Assembly: GCF_023333595.1 (NCBI RefSeq)
Contig: NZ_JAIQZM010000020.1
Span: 1 to 64,000 of the forward strand
Length of the DNA stretch: 64,000 nucleotides
Direction of reading: 5' to 3'
Origin: Argonema galeatum A003/A1
GTDB taxonomy: Bacteria > Cyanobacteriota > Cyanobacteriia > Cyanobacteriales > Aerosakkonemataceae
This document shows, piece after piece, positions 41,158 through 49,617 of the stretch. Numbering within the stretch: the stretch's first letter is position 1; every line of letters begins with the position of its first letter. Both the position numbers and the translations under genes were made by a program. The notes under the pieces were generated by a model, which saw only the letters and a program-made list of their open reading frames with translations, did not search any database and had not been told where the DNA came from.

Positions 41158-42564
41158 ATGCCGCTTAACTATCAGTACCGCGCTTATCCAAACACCAAGC
41201 AAAAACTACAGCTAAATGATTGGTTAAGAATTTGTCGGTACTGGTACAACAAGCAGCTAGGCGACAGGTTCGACTGGTATCAGCATAATCGTACATCAAT
41301 TAATTCTTGTCCGTTAATTTGTTCAATACCAATACTACGAGACAACCCCAGCTATTACTCACAGAAAAAACAACTGCCTGTGAGCAAGGAAGACTTGATA
41401 AAGGTAAGCTATTCTGGCGAACTACTAGACTTTACAAGTGTTCCATCTCAGACCTTACAGGATGTATCAAAGCGTGTAGAGTTGGCTTTTTCTCGCTTTA
41501 TTGAAGGTGATTACAAAGGAAATCGTAGTGGTAAACCTCGTTTTAAAAATGCTGCACGTTATCGCACAATAAAAATTGAAGGTCAAGCCATTACTGTTGA
41601 GCGTGTTGAGCAAGAATGGCTATTCTTGTCATTTGCCAAGTTAAAAGGTTGGGTAAAGGTGCGTTTACATCGCCCATTACCTAATGGGTTTACATTAAAA
41701 AATGCGCTTTTGACAAACAAGGTGGATGGGTGGTACATCACCATTTGTTTGGAAGACCCTAATGTGCCTACTTTCACCCCTGAACAGATAATTCCCACTT
41801 GGGATAACACTCTCGGACTGGATGCGGTATTGCATGAAGATGATTATTTGGCAACATCAGAGAATACTAAATTACCTTCTTTGAAGTCTTTCAGGAAATC
41901 CGAGAAGCGACTAGCTTTAGTGTCTAACCGCAAGTCCACCAAAAAGAAGGGTAGCAAACAGCGCCGTAAGCTCATCTTACGGGAAGGGCGCGAATATCAA
42001 CGTATAGCTAGAGCAAGGAAGGATCACGCATTTAAAACTGCTCATGCGTTGGTGCGTATTGGCAAAAAGGTCATTGTTCACGAAGATTTAAATTTATTGG
42101 CTTTGTCGAAACGGAACAAAGTTAAAAAAGATGAAGATGGCAAGTATTTACCAAACGGTCAATCAGCCAAGTCTGGGTTAAACAAGTCTTGGAATGATGC
42201 CGCATTTGGACAATTTTTCACAATCCTAGAATACATAGCTGAAAAAGCTGGGACTAGGATAATAGCAGTAAAACCTGCATACACATCTCAATTACTTGCC
42301 TATCGTGATGAATTTATCTTTACTGATTCCAATATTCGCAAATACTGGGACGAAAAAGAATCGCTTTGGGTCGATCGGGATGTTAACGCATCTATCAACG
42401 TAAAGCGCGTTGGGCTGGGACTGTTCCCAACGATAAAACGCCGTAAAGGGAATCCGGTAGTGGGTGATTCTACTACTAATAGTACCTCGAAGGAAGTTCT
42501 GGCAACATTGCGAAATGTACCAGAAGCCTACACCGTATTTGGTACTCCAAATCGGTGTAGGTAG
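41158..42564 (+). CDS. tnpB: TnpB-type RNA-guided nuclease lacking zinc-ribbon cysteines
   Basis: A protein of about 468 residues. The N-terminal domain starts MPLNYQYRAYPNTKQKLQLN and has CRYWYNKQLGDRFDWYQ. The RuvC residues are in place: Asp222 in TLGLDAVLHEDDYLATS, Glu309 in KVIVHEDLNLLALSKR, Asp408 in VDRDVNASINVKRVGLG. The usual CxxC...CxxC zinc ribbon between them is absent: the stretch reads PAYTSQLLAYRDEFIFTDSN with IRKYWDEKESLW and no Cys. Active TnpB cuts DNA guided by RNA from the element end. The ATG at 41158 is chosen over one 24 codons upstream. Confidence 0.85.
   Translation: MPLNYQYRAYPNTKQKLQLNDWLRICRYWYNKQLGDRFDWYQHNRTSINSCPLICSIPILRDNPSYYSQKKQLPVSKEDLIKVSYSGELLDFTSVPSQTLQDVSKRVELAFSRFIEGDYKGNRSGKPRFKNAARYRTIKIEGQAITVERVEQEWLFLSFAKLKGWVKVRLHRPLPNGFTLKNALLTNKVDGWYITICLEDPNVPTFTPEQIIPTWDNTLGLDAVLHEDDYLATSENTKLPSLKSFRKSEKRLALVSNRKSTKKKGSKQRRKLILREGREYQRIARARKDHAFKTAHALVRIGKKVIVHEDLNLLALSKRNKVKKDEDGKYLPNGQSAKSGLNKSWNDAAFGQFFTILEYIAEKAGTRIIAVKPAYTSQLLAYRDEFIFTDSNIRKYWDEKESLWVDRDVNASINVKRVGLGLFPTIKRRKGNPVVGDSTTNSTSKEVLATLRNVPEAYTVFGTPNRCR
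42527..42561 (+). ncRNA. Right-end hairpin, candidate reRNA/omega-RNA segment
   Basis: CCTACACCG-TATTTGG and CCAAAT-CGGTGTAGG form a 15-bp stem with one bulge, overlapping the last codons of tnpB. In IS605 elements this 3' region forms the scaffold of the guide RNA, with the guide starting at the element end. The exact boundary is not determined. Confidence 0.5.
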
Positions 42565-42610
42565 TTCACTTAGCGATCGCAACCCTAAATCTAAAATCTA
42601 AAATTGGATC

Positions 42611-43258
42611 ATGTCCCAAACAGTTTGGATCGCCCGCCACGGCAATCGCCTCGACTTCGTAAACCCCGACTGGTTCCTCAGCGCAGAACGCCCCTACGAT
42701 CCTCCCCTTTCCGATGATGGCGTCATCCAAGCATATCAACTGGGGCAACGCCTCAAAGCAGAAAACATCGCCCATATCTTCGCTTCCCCCTTTCTGCGAA
42801 CCGTGCAAACCGCCAACCAAGTCGCAGAAGCGCTGGATTTGCCCATCAAACTCGAACCGGGATTGAGCGAATGGTTAAATCCTAACTGGATGGAATCGAA
42901 TCCAGAAAAACTCTCCCTGGCACAATTGCACGAGCAATTTCCTAGAATTGACCTCTCGCACGCACCTAGAGGCATTGCGGCTGAATACCCCGAAACAGGA
43001 GAAACAGCAATGCAACGATCGGGCGAAACCGCTAGACGCCTTGCAGATGAGTTTCCAGAAGGCATCCTGCTGGTGGGGCATGGCGCATCGGTGATCGGTA
43101 CGACAATGGGATTGCTGGGTGTCACAACCGAACCGGAAATCAACGCGACCCTGTGCTGTTTGGTCAAAATCGTTCGTAACGATCGAGAATGGGTGATGGA
43201 ACTCAACGGGGATACTTCTCATTTGAACCAAACAGAGAAAGTTATCCGGTTCCATTAA
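42611..43258 (+). CDS. Histidine phosphatase family protein
   Basis: A 215-residue protein of the phosphoglycerate-mutase-like superfamily. The phospho-acceptor is the His of the N-terminal IARHGNRLDFV motif. Other features are YDPPLSDDGVIQAYQLGQRL, FASPFLRTVQTANQVAEALD (Arg pair), GLSEWLNPNWM and the second catalytic His in ILLVGHGASVIGTTMGL. Substrate is unknown. Its 3' end, together with the glk 5' end, is partly duplicated downstream. It likely forms a unit with glk. Confidence 0.9.
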   Translation: MSQTVWIARHGNRLDFVNPDWFLSAERPYDPPLSDDGVIQAYQLGQRLKAENIAHIFASPFLRTVQTANQVAEALDLPIKLEPGLSEWLNPNWMESNPEKLSLAQLHEQFPRIDLSHAPRGIAAEYPETGETAMQRSGETARRLADEFPEGILLVGHGASVIGTTMGLLGVTTEPEINATLCCLVKIVRNDREWVMELNGDTSHLNQTEKVIRFH

Positions 43259-43450
43259 ATCGATCGATTTATTTCTGGCAGGGGATATCGGCAGTAGCAA
43301 AACGGTTCTACGATCGTTTGGTTTGAGTAAGCAGAGTTGGGGATACCTCCGATTTGAGCGAGACTGAAAAAGTAATCCGTTTCCACTAGATTTATGACAT
43401 TGTTACTGGCAGGCGATATCGGCGGCACGAAGACAATTCTGCGATTGGTT
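43203..43450 (+). repeat. Tandem duplication of the phosphatase/glk gene boundary
   Basis: The first unit (about 43203-43312) holds the true phosphatase end (GDTSHLNQTEKVIRFH, stop) and a dead glk start reading LFLAGDIGSSKTVLRSF. The second unit (about 43338-43450) holds a dead phosphatase end (GDTSDLSETEKVIRFH, stop) and the true glk start MTLLLAGDIGGTKTILRL. The two have diverged at several bases. Confidence 0.85.
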
Positions 43451-44434
43451 GAACAGCCAGCAGAGGGATCGATGTATAGCTTGGATGAGGCGACTTACTC
43501 CAGTCGCGACTATCCAGATTTAGTGCCCATAGTGCAGGAATTTCTTGGGGCGGCTACCGAGCATTTGGGCTATACACCCGTGCCGCAAAAGGCTTGTTTT
43601 GCGATCGCAGGCCCTGTTGTCAACAATACCGCAAAACTGACCAATCTAACTTGGTCACTCGACACCAAACGTTTGGAAACAGAACTCGGAATAGCATCCA
43701 TCAGTCTCATCAACGACTTTGCCGCCGTTGGTTATGGCGTTTTGGGACTAGCCGAGTCAGACTTGCACACCTTGCAAATTGGCAAACCTCAGCCAGACGC
43801 CCCCATCGCCGTGATTGGTGCTGGTACGGGCTTGGGAGAAGGATTTTTAATCCCCCACGCAGATACCTATCAGGTTTTCGGTTCCGAAGGCGGACACGCT
43901 GATTTTGCGCCCCGCTCCGAATTAGAATTTCAGCTGTTAAAATACCTGCTCGATAAGCACGATATCCAGAGAGTTTCTGTCGAGCGAGTTGTTTCCGGTC
44001 AAGGAATTGTGGCGATTTACCAATTCTTAAGAGACAGACAATATTGCCATGAATCGCCAGAAGTCGGACAAATAATTAGAATTTGGGAACAAGAAGCTGG
44101 ACAAAGTGAGAAGACTGTCGATCCAGCAGCTGTCATTTCCAAAGCTGCTTTAGCAAAAAGCGATCGCCTCTGCGAACAGACGATGGAAATGTTTGTAGAA
44201 GCCTACGGTGCAGAAGCAGGCAATCTCGCTCTTAAACTTCTACCTTATGGCGGTCTTTATATTGCTGGTGGTATCGCTGCAAAAAATTTACCGCTGATGC
44301 TGGAAGGAAGTTTTCTTCACGCTTTTACCAATAAAGGAAGAATGCGATCGCTACTCGAAAAAGTGCCAGTGCATATAATTTTGAATCCGCAAGTAGGGCT
44401 GATCGGTGCTGCCATTTCCGCTGCCAGATTGTAA
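43394..44434 (+). CDS. glk: Glucokinase
   Basis: Glucokinase phosphorylates glucose to glucose-6-phosphate with ATP. The 346-residue protein has the phosphate-binding start LLLAGDIGGTKTILRLV, the sugar-site motif SISLINDFAAVGYGV and VIGAGTGLGEGFLI, then GSEGGHADFAPRSELEFQLL and the adenosine motif LYIAGGIAAKNL. Length and motifs fit the bacterial Glk family of cyanobacteria. It lies 135 bp after the phosphatase gene and 21 bp before the first Uma2 paralogue. Confidence 0.95.
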   Translation: MTLLLAGDIGGTKTILRLVEQPAEGSMYSLDEATYSSRDYPDLVPIVQEFLGAATEHLGYTPVPQKACFAIAGPVVNNTAKLTNLTWSLDTKRLETELGIASISLINDFAAVGYGVLGLAESDLHTLQIGKPQPDAPIAVIGAGTGLGEGFLIPHADTYQVFGSEGGHADFAPRSELEFQLLKYLLDKHDIQRVSVERVVSGQGIVAIYQFLRDRQYCHESPEVGQIIRIWEQEAGQSEKTVDPAAVISKAALAKSDRLCEQTMEMFVEAYGAEAGNLALKLLPYGGLYIAGGIAAKNLPLMLEGSFLHAFTNKGRMRSLLEKVPVHIILNPQVGLIGAAISAARL

Positions 44435-44455
44435 AGCAAATAACGCGACAAACCT

Positions 44456-45034
44456 ATGACTGCCTTTATCATAAACTTGAATCCCGTTATCAAACTAACC
44501 GACGATCAATTTTATCAAATTTGTCGTTCAAATCCTAATGTTAAATTTGAACGCAACGAGCTAGGAGAATTAATTGTTATGCCACCTACCGGAGGAGAAA
44601 CTGGAAACCGTAATATTGAAATAGCAGGAGATTTTGTAATTTGGAATCGACAAACTAAGTTGGGGAAATTATTCGATTCTTCCACTTGTTTCAAACTGCC
44701 CAATGGGGCCGATCGCTCCCCCGATGTTTCTTGGATAAGACAAGATAGATGGGATGCACTTACACCCGAAGAAAGAGAGAAATTTCCGCCAATTGCACCG
44801 GATTTTGTTTTAGAGTTAATGTCACCGACTGATACTTTAAAAGAAACGCAAGCTAAAATGCAAGAATATATGGATAACGAAGTAAAACTCGGTTGGTTAA
44901 TTAACCGAAAAACACGCCGAGTTGAAATTTATCGACAAGGACAAGCTGTAGAAGTGCTGGAATCTCCGACAGAATTATCGGGAGAAGATATCTTACCTGG
45001 TTTTGTCCTCAATTTGCAAATTGTCTGGGGATAA
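44456..45034 (+). CDS. Uma2 family endonuclease, tandem copy 1
   Basis: A 192-residue Uma2/DUF820 protein. Core features: LTDDQFYQICRSNPNVKFER, GELIVMPPTGGETG, the Asp in NGADRSPDVSWI, and the Glu motif FPPIAPDFVLELMSPTD, then LGWLINRKTRRVEIYRQGQ. These form a PD-(D/E)xK-like fold. It is the first of three direct repeats with a 614-bp period. Compared with copies 2 and 3 it differs mainly at residues 50-67 (NRNIEIAGDFVIWNRQ). Confidence 0.9.
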   Translation: MTAFIINLNPVIKLTDDQFYQICRSNPNVKFERNELGELIVMPPTGGETGNRNIEIAGDFVIWNRQTKLGKLFDSSTCFKLPNGADRSPDVSWIRQDRWDALTPEEREKFPPIAPDFVLELMSPTDTLKETQAKMQEYMDNEVKLGWLINRKTRRVEIYRQGQAVEVLESPTELSGEDILPGFVLNLQIVWG

Positions 45035-45069
45035 GGTGAAATTAAACATTAGCAATCGCCAAAACACTT

Positions 45070-45648
45070 ATGACTGCCGTGATCGTAAACTTGAATCCAG
45101 TTATCAAACTAACCGACGACCAATTTTATCAACTTTGTCGGTCAAATCCTGATGTTAAATTGGAACGCAACGAGCTAGGAGAACTAATTGTTATGCCGCC
45201 TACAGGTGGAGAAACAGGAAAATGTAATTCAGAAATGAATGCTGATTTTGTTATTTGGAATCGACAAACTAAACTCGGTGAAGTATTCGATTCCTCAACT
45301 TGTTTCAAACTGCCCAATGGGGCCGATCGTTCCCCCGATGTTTCTTGGATAAGACAAGATAGATGGGATGCACTTACATCCGAAGAAAGAGAGAAATTTC
45401 CGCCGATTGCACCAGATTTTGTTTTAGAGTTAATGTCACCGACTGATACTTTAAAAGAAACGCAAGCTAAAATGCAAGAATATATGGAGAACGAAGTAAA
45501 ACTCGGTTGGTTAATTAACCGAAAAACACGCCGAGTTGAAATTTATCGACAAGGACAAGCTGTAGAAGTGCTGGAATCTCCGACAGAATTATCAGGAGAA
45601 GATGTCTTACCTGGTTTTGTCCTCAATTTGCAAATTGTTTGGGGATAA
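45070..45648 (+). CDS. Uma2 family endonuclease, tandem copy 2
   Basis: It has 192 residues, nearly identical to its neighbours outside residues 50-62, where it reads KCNSEMNADFVIW. The active-site motifs APDFVLELMSPTD and RSPDVSWI are kept. The spacer upstream (GTGAAATTAAACATTAGCAA, then TCGCCAAAACAC) is also repeated, so the duplication unit includes the leader. Each copy could be translated from the same kind of start site. Confidence 0.9.
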   Translation: MTAVIVNLNPVIKLTDDQFYQLCRSNPDVKLERNELGELIVMPPTGGETGKCNSEMNADFVIWNRQTKLGEVFDSSTCFKLPNGADRSPDVSWIRQDRWDALTSEEREKFPPIAPDFVLELMSPTDTLKETQAKMQEYMENEVKLGWLINRKTRRVEIYRQGQAVEVLESPTELSGEDVLPGFVLNLQIVWG

Positions 45649-45683
45649 GGTGAAATTAAACATTAGCAATCGCCAAAACACCT

Positions 45684-46262
45684 ATGACTGCCGTGATCGT
45701 AAACTTGAATCCCGTTATCAAACTAACCGACGATCAATTTTATCAACTTTGTCGGTCAAATCCCGATGTTAAATTGGAACGCAACGAGCTAGGAGAATTA
45801 ATTGTTATGCCGCCTACAGGTGGAGAAACTGGAAGATGTAATGCTGGAATTATTGTTGATTTCGGAATTTGGAATCGCCAAACTAAACTCGGTGAAGTAT
45901 TCGATTCCTCAACTTGTTTCAAACTACCGAACGGGGCCGATCGCTCCCCCGATGTTTCTTGGATAAGACAAGATAGATGGGATGCACTTACATCCGAAGA
46001 AAGAGAGAAATTTCCGCCGATTGCACCGGATTTTGTTTTAGAGTTAATGTCACCGACTGATACTTTAAAAGAAACGCAAGCTAAAATGCAAGAATATATG
46101 GAGAACGAAGTAAAACTCGGTTGGTTAATTAACCGAAAAACACGCAGAGTTGAAATTTATCGACAAGGACAAGGTGTAGAAGTGCTGGAATCTCCGACAG
46201 AATTATCGGGAGAAGATGTCTTACCTGGTTTTGTCCTCAATATGCAAATTGTCTGGGGATAG
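45684..46262 (+). CDS. Uma2 family endonuclease, tandem copy 3
   Basis: It has 192 residues, with the divergent patch reading RCNAGIIVDFGIW. Two other small differences are GQGVEV instead of GQAVEV and LNMQIVW instead of LNLQIVW near the C-terminus. Active-site residues are intact. All three copies appear to be full-length genes and probably lie on one transcript after glk. Confidence 0.9.
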   Translation: MTAVIVNLNPVIKLTDDQFYQLCRSNPDVKLERNELGELIVMPPTGGETGRCNAGIIVDFGIWNRQTKLGEVFDSSTCFKLPNGADRSPDVSWIRQDRWDALTSEEREKFPPIAPDFVLELMSPTDTLKETQAKMQEYMENEVKLGWLINRKTRRVEIYRQGQGVEVLESPTELSGEDVLPGFVLNMQIVWG

Positions 46263-46484
46263 AGTTATCACTAATATTCCCAAGTCATTCCCATGAAACT
46301 TTCATCGAACTAAACCTCTTGCATAAATAAAACTTATATTTTTCATAAAAATCTATATCTAGAATATCTTATCCTAACCAGTACCTTTACTATTGACTAA
46401 TAAGTCATTTTGCGCTCTCTTGCAATAATTGCCTAACTGTAGAACAATGCCATTTATCTAAAGTCCGGTAAAATCTAAAACTTC

Positions 46485-47564
46485 GTGCAATCCAACTTAC
46501 TCAAGTTAAACGCTTCTCCAAAAGCAGAATCTTCCGAAGATGGGGCTGAACTCCCATTTACCCTTCAGCAATTGAAATCTGCGATTCCCCCCGAATGTTT
46601 TCAGCCATCCGCCTGGAAATCACTTTCCTACTTTTTTCTGGATGTATCTGTAATTAGCCTTCTCTATGCAGTGGCTCATTACCTGGACTCGTTGTGGTTC
46701 TGGCCAGTATTCTGGCTGATGCAAGGAACCATGTTTTGGGCATTGTTTGTGGTGGGACACGACTGCGGTCACGGTTCCTTTTCTAAAAGCAAATCGCTGA
46801 ATAATTGGATTGGGCATTTAGCTCATACTCCCATACTCGTTCCTTTTCACGGCTGGCGCATCAGCCACAGAACTCACCATCAAAATACTGGCAATATCGA
46901 TACCGATGAAAGCTGGTGTCCCGTCACGGAAAGCAAATATCGGCAGATGCCTTGGTATGAAAAGCTGTTCCGCTTTCAGGTGTTGCTGATTGCCTATCCG
47001 CTATATCTGTTCAAGCGTTCTCCTGGAAAGAAAGGCTCACACTTTCTTCCTAATAGTCCTCTTTTTCGACCCACAGAAAAATGGGATGTAATCACCAGCA
47101 CTGTATGCTGGACATTAATGGTAGGCTTTTTGGGCTGGTTAACCTATCAATATGGCTGGTTGTTTCTGCTGAAATACTATTTCGGCCCTTATGTGGTTTT
47201 TGTAGTGTGGCTGGATTTGGTAACTTTTCTGCACCACACAGAATCGGATATCCCCTGGTATCGCGGCAAAGACTGGTATTTTCTTAAAGGTGCCTTGTCT
47301 ACCATTGACCGCGATTATGGGTTGATCAATAATATTCACCACAATATCGGCACTCATGTAGCTCACCACCTGTTTCTGACCATTCCCCACTACCATTTGA
47401 AGACAGCTACTGAGGCGCTAAAACCGATTTTGGGGGATTACTATCGAGAATCTGGCGAGTCAATCCTGCGTTCTTTTGTGCGATCGTATCTTAGCTGCCA
47501 TTTTGTTTCAGATACGGGCGGAATCGTTTACTACCGCTCAAAACAAGGTCTGAAAAAAGTTTAA
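46485..47564 (+). CDS. desB: Omega-3 (delta-15) fatty acid desaturase
   Basis: A membrane di-iron desaturase that introduces the omega-3 double bond into glycerolipid acyl chains. The three histidine boxes are present: VGHDCGHGSFS, ISHRTHHQNTG and NIGTHVAHHLF. Hydrophobic segments (YFFLDVSVISLLYAVAHYLD, VCWTLMVGFLGWLTYQYGWL) span the membrane. The length, 359 residues, and the box spacing fit DesB better than the delta-12 enzyme DesA. The start is a GTG at 46485 without a strong ribosome site. The 220-bp upstream gap is AT-rich and may hold its cold-responsive promoter, which I cannot define. Confidence 0.88.
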   Translation: MQSNLLKLNASPKAESSEDGAELPFTLQQLKSAIPPECFQPSAWKSLSYFFLDVSVISLLYAVAHYLDSLWFWPVFWLMQGTMFWALFVVGHDCGHGSFSKSKSLNNWIGHLAHTPILVPFHGWRISHRTHHQNTGNIDTDESWCPVTESKYRQMPWYEKLFRFQVLLIAYPLYLFKRSPGKKGSHFLPNSPLFRPTEKWDVITSTVCWTLMVGFLGWLTYQYGWLFLLKYYFGPYVVFVVWLDLVTFLHHTESDIPWYRGKDWYFLKGALSTIDRDYGLINNIHHNIGTHVAHHLFLTIPHYHLKTATEALKPILGDYYRESGESILRSFVRSYLSCHFVSDTGGIVYYRSKQGLKKV

Positions 47565-47707
47565 GCTTCCACAGCTGATACTGCTTCTCTGGATTGAGCT
47601 TCAATTCGTCCTGCTTAGAACAGCAAAAGACCTACAAACAGGCCAATCTCGCTATGCTATTAGATTGGATGTAAGACGTTAGTTATATTTGTCTGAAAAT
47701 TGCGTCT

Positions 47708-48475
47708 ATGGCTGGACACAGTAAGTGGGCGAACATCAAGCGACAGAAGGCAAGAGTGGATGCTGTCAAGGGTAAGATTTTCGCCAAAATTTCGCGGCAA
47801 ATGATCGTGGCTGCACGCACGGGGCTGCCAGACCCGGAGGCGAATTTTCAGCTGCGTACCGCGATCGACAAGGCGAAAGCAGCTGGAATTCCCAACGAGA
47901 ACATCTCTAGAGCGATCGCAAAAGGTGCTGGTAAACTCGGCGCTGGCGATACTTGGTCAGCTATCCGTTACGAGGGTTATGGCCCCGGCGGCGTCGCGAT
48001 CGTTATAGAAGCGCTGACAGATAATCGCAATCGCACAGCAGCCGAACTGCGAGAAGCTTTGAGCAAATACGGCGGCAATCTCGGTGAAACCGGCTGCGTT
48101 GGCTGGATGTTTGAGCAAAAAGGCGTTTGCATTATCAGCGGTTCGGTTGATGAAGATGCCCTGTTGGAGGCATCCCTCGAAGGTGGGGCCGAGTCCTACG
48201 AGTTGACGACAGATGAGGAGGAAGGTGAGGGTGCAGAGGTGTTTACCGATGTCGCCAACCTAGAAAACCTCAGCAAAACCTTAAAAGAAAAGGGTTTTGC
48301 AGTCAGCGAGTCAGAATTGCGTTGGATTCCCGGCAATACGCTGGAAGTTACAGATCCAATCCAGGCCCGATCGCTCCTAAAATTAATGGATGCCTTGGAA
48401 GAGTTGGATGATGTGCAAAACGTCACGGCTAACTTCGAGATGACAGATGAGTTGATGTCGCTGAGTATGGTTTAA
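47708..48475 (+). CDS. yebC: YebC/PmpR family regulator or translation factor
   Basis: A 255-residue protein beginning MAGHSKWANIKRQKARVDAV, the family signature, followed by ISRQMIVAARTGLPDPEANF, RAIAKGAGKLG and RYEGYGPGGVAIVIEALTDN. Members were described as transcription regulators and more recently as ribosome-associated factors for polyproline translation. It is monocistronic, ending at a GC-rich hairpin. Confidence 0.95.
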   Translation: MAGHSKWANIKRQKARVDAVKGKIFAKISRQMIVAARTGLPDPEANFQLRTAIDKAKAAGIPNENISRAIAKGAGKLGAGDTWSAIRYEGYGPGGVAIVIEALTDNRNRTAAELREALSKYGGNLGETGCVGWMFEQKGVCIISGSVDEDALLEASLEGGAESYELTTDEEEGEGAEVFTDVANLENLSKTLKEKGFAVSESELRWIPGNTLEVTDPIQARSLLKLMDALEELDDVQNVTANFEMTDELMSLSMV

Positions 48476-48485
48476 GACTGCTTAT

Positions 48486-48512
48486 GCCCCACTGCAATTG
48501 CAGCGGGGCTTT
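48486..48512 (+). terminator. Hairpin after yebC
   Basis: GCCCC-A-CTGCAATTGCAG-C-GGGGC folds into a long stem about 10 bp after the yebC stop and is followed by TTT. A likely intrinsic terminator with a short T-run. Confidence 0.6.
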
Positions 48513-48533
48513 CCGATCCAGGACTTTTCGCGA

Positions 48534-48690
48534 TCTTACAGCGATTCCCGCTGTAATGAAGTACATTTTAAGTAGGGGCTCCGCATTCCGGCAGATGATT
48601 TATTGGTAATCAGCAAAGATGAAATACCGGAATCCTTCGCCCTTCCCCTTCGCATACTGTACCTCTTAACAGCGGGAACCGCTGTAATGA
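48534..48690. repeat. Inverted-repeat element with TTACAGCG-TTCCCGCTGTAA ends
   Basis: CTTACAGCGATTCCCGCTGTAATGAAGTAC-like sequence on the left is matched in inverse orientation near 48658-48690. The centre contains GTAGGGGCTCCGCATTCCGG, related to the GTAGGGGCGAAGC family. Noncoding, between yebC and the PIN gene. Confidence 0.6.
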
Positions 48691-48710
48691 TAAAGACCGA
48701 TATCTTTAGC

Positions 48711-49178
48711 TTATGGGTAATTATTAGGATTCTCGGTCAGCAAACCTTCAGTCTGGGCAATGTTGAGCAGGCGAATATCAGCCGAAACAAACACCAGTTG
48801 GATGTCTGGAGTTTGCGCGAAACCAGATTGGACTTGCAATGCTGACGCCAATTGCACCGCATCATAGGCGCGTAGGGGATATTGCATCACCAATTGACCC
48901 GCAGTTTCAAGTAAAGCGGGATCGACTGCCGTGACTTGATACTGAGTATTCAAGTCATCGCGAAACGTTTGTATAGCTTGGGCAACCTCGTTGGCACTCA
49001 GACTGCCTTCCCTTTGACGACGAGCGAGTGCGCTGAGGACTTCCACCCAGGTGATGCGGACTGCGAACAATAAATTTCCCACCTGGGGATCTGCGATCGC
49101 ACTAATCCAAACAGTACCCGTTTCAGGCACGTAGCGTTTCACTAAAGCGCTGCTGTCTAGAAAGTACGCATTTACCAC
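48711..49178 (-). CDS. PIN-domain toxin
   Basis: A 155-residue PIN nuclease: MVNAYFLDSSALVKRYVPET (D8), ITWVEVLSALARRQREG (Glu), LRAYDAVQLASALQ (Asp) and VFVSADIRLLNIAQTEGL (Asp). All four acidic residues of the active site are present. It lies downstream of a DUF104 antitoxin, sharing one base with its stop codon, so the two are translationally coupled. Confidence 0.88.
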   Translation of the reverse strand: MVNAYFLDSSALVKRYVPETGTVWISAIADPQVGNLLFAVRITWVEVLSALARRQREGSLSANEVAQAIQTFRDDLNTQYQVTAVDPALLETAGQLVMQYPLRAYDAVQLASALQVQSGFAQTPDIQLVFVSADIRLLNIAQTEGLLTENPNNYP

Positions 49179-49477
49179 TAGCGGCGATCCTCAATAATGA
49201 TTTCTGAGAGCGGCTTGCCCGGTCTTCCCTTCAGTTTTTCCATAAATTCACGCCGTTCTTCTTCCGAAACAGACTTGATACTAGGATCGTGCGGAGCCAT
49301 AGTCAACTTTCCTTGGTCAACCATCGCCTGAAGTGCCTCTTCTACCTCATTTTTTGGCCTTCCCGGCGAGATTTCCGGCACAATTCGCAGCCGCACGGTT
49401 TGACCCTCGCTCAAAGACACGGGATTTACAGGCCGCAAAACTCCGTTTTCGTACAAGGCGGTGATAATTTCGGTCAT
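49178..49477 (-). CDS. DUF104 (AF2212-like) antitoxin
   Basis: A 99-residue protein: MTEIITALYENGVLRPVNPV, then SLSEGQTVRLRIVPE is the AF2212-like beta-barrel start. The C-terminal part (EALQAMVDQGKLTMAPHDPS) includes a charged tail ending PGKPLSEIIIEDRR, probably the toxin-binding part. It heads a two-gene operon with the PIN toxin. Confidence 0.85.
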   Translation of the reverse strand: MTEIITALYENGVLRPVNPVSLSEGQTVRLRIVPEISPGRPKNEVEEALQAMVDQGKLTMAPHDPSIKSVSEEERREFMEKLKGRPGKPLSEIIIEDRR

Positions 49478-49617
49478 AGTGGCTCTTTCCGCAGCAAGTA
49501 ATTCAGGGGGCGTTAGCTTTAGCCTAACCCACCCTACTAGCTTGAAAGCGATCGCTCCCTAGCGTCACAATAAAAATAGCTATATATTCCTTAACAATTT
49601 CACAAATTCTCTTTAAA

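Larger units (their letters stand above)
40600..42561. mobile_element. IS200/IS605-family element with divergent tnpA and tnpB
   Basis: The element comprises a left hairpin (40600-40645), tnpA on the minus strand, tnpB on the plus strand, and a right hairpin overlapping the tnpB end (42527-42561). True ends lie outside the hairpins and cannot be fixed from sequence alone. tnpA is frameshifted, so the element probably cannot move by itself. Confidence 0.7.
44456..46262 (+). repeat. Triplicated 614-bp direct repeat (Uma2 genes)
   Basis: Starts at 44456, 45070 and 45684 give an exact 614-bp period. The second and third units are closest to each other. Sequence identity is high except for a patch of about 35 bp in each unit. 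Confidence 0.95.
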
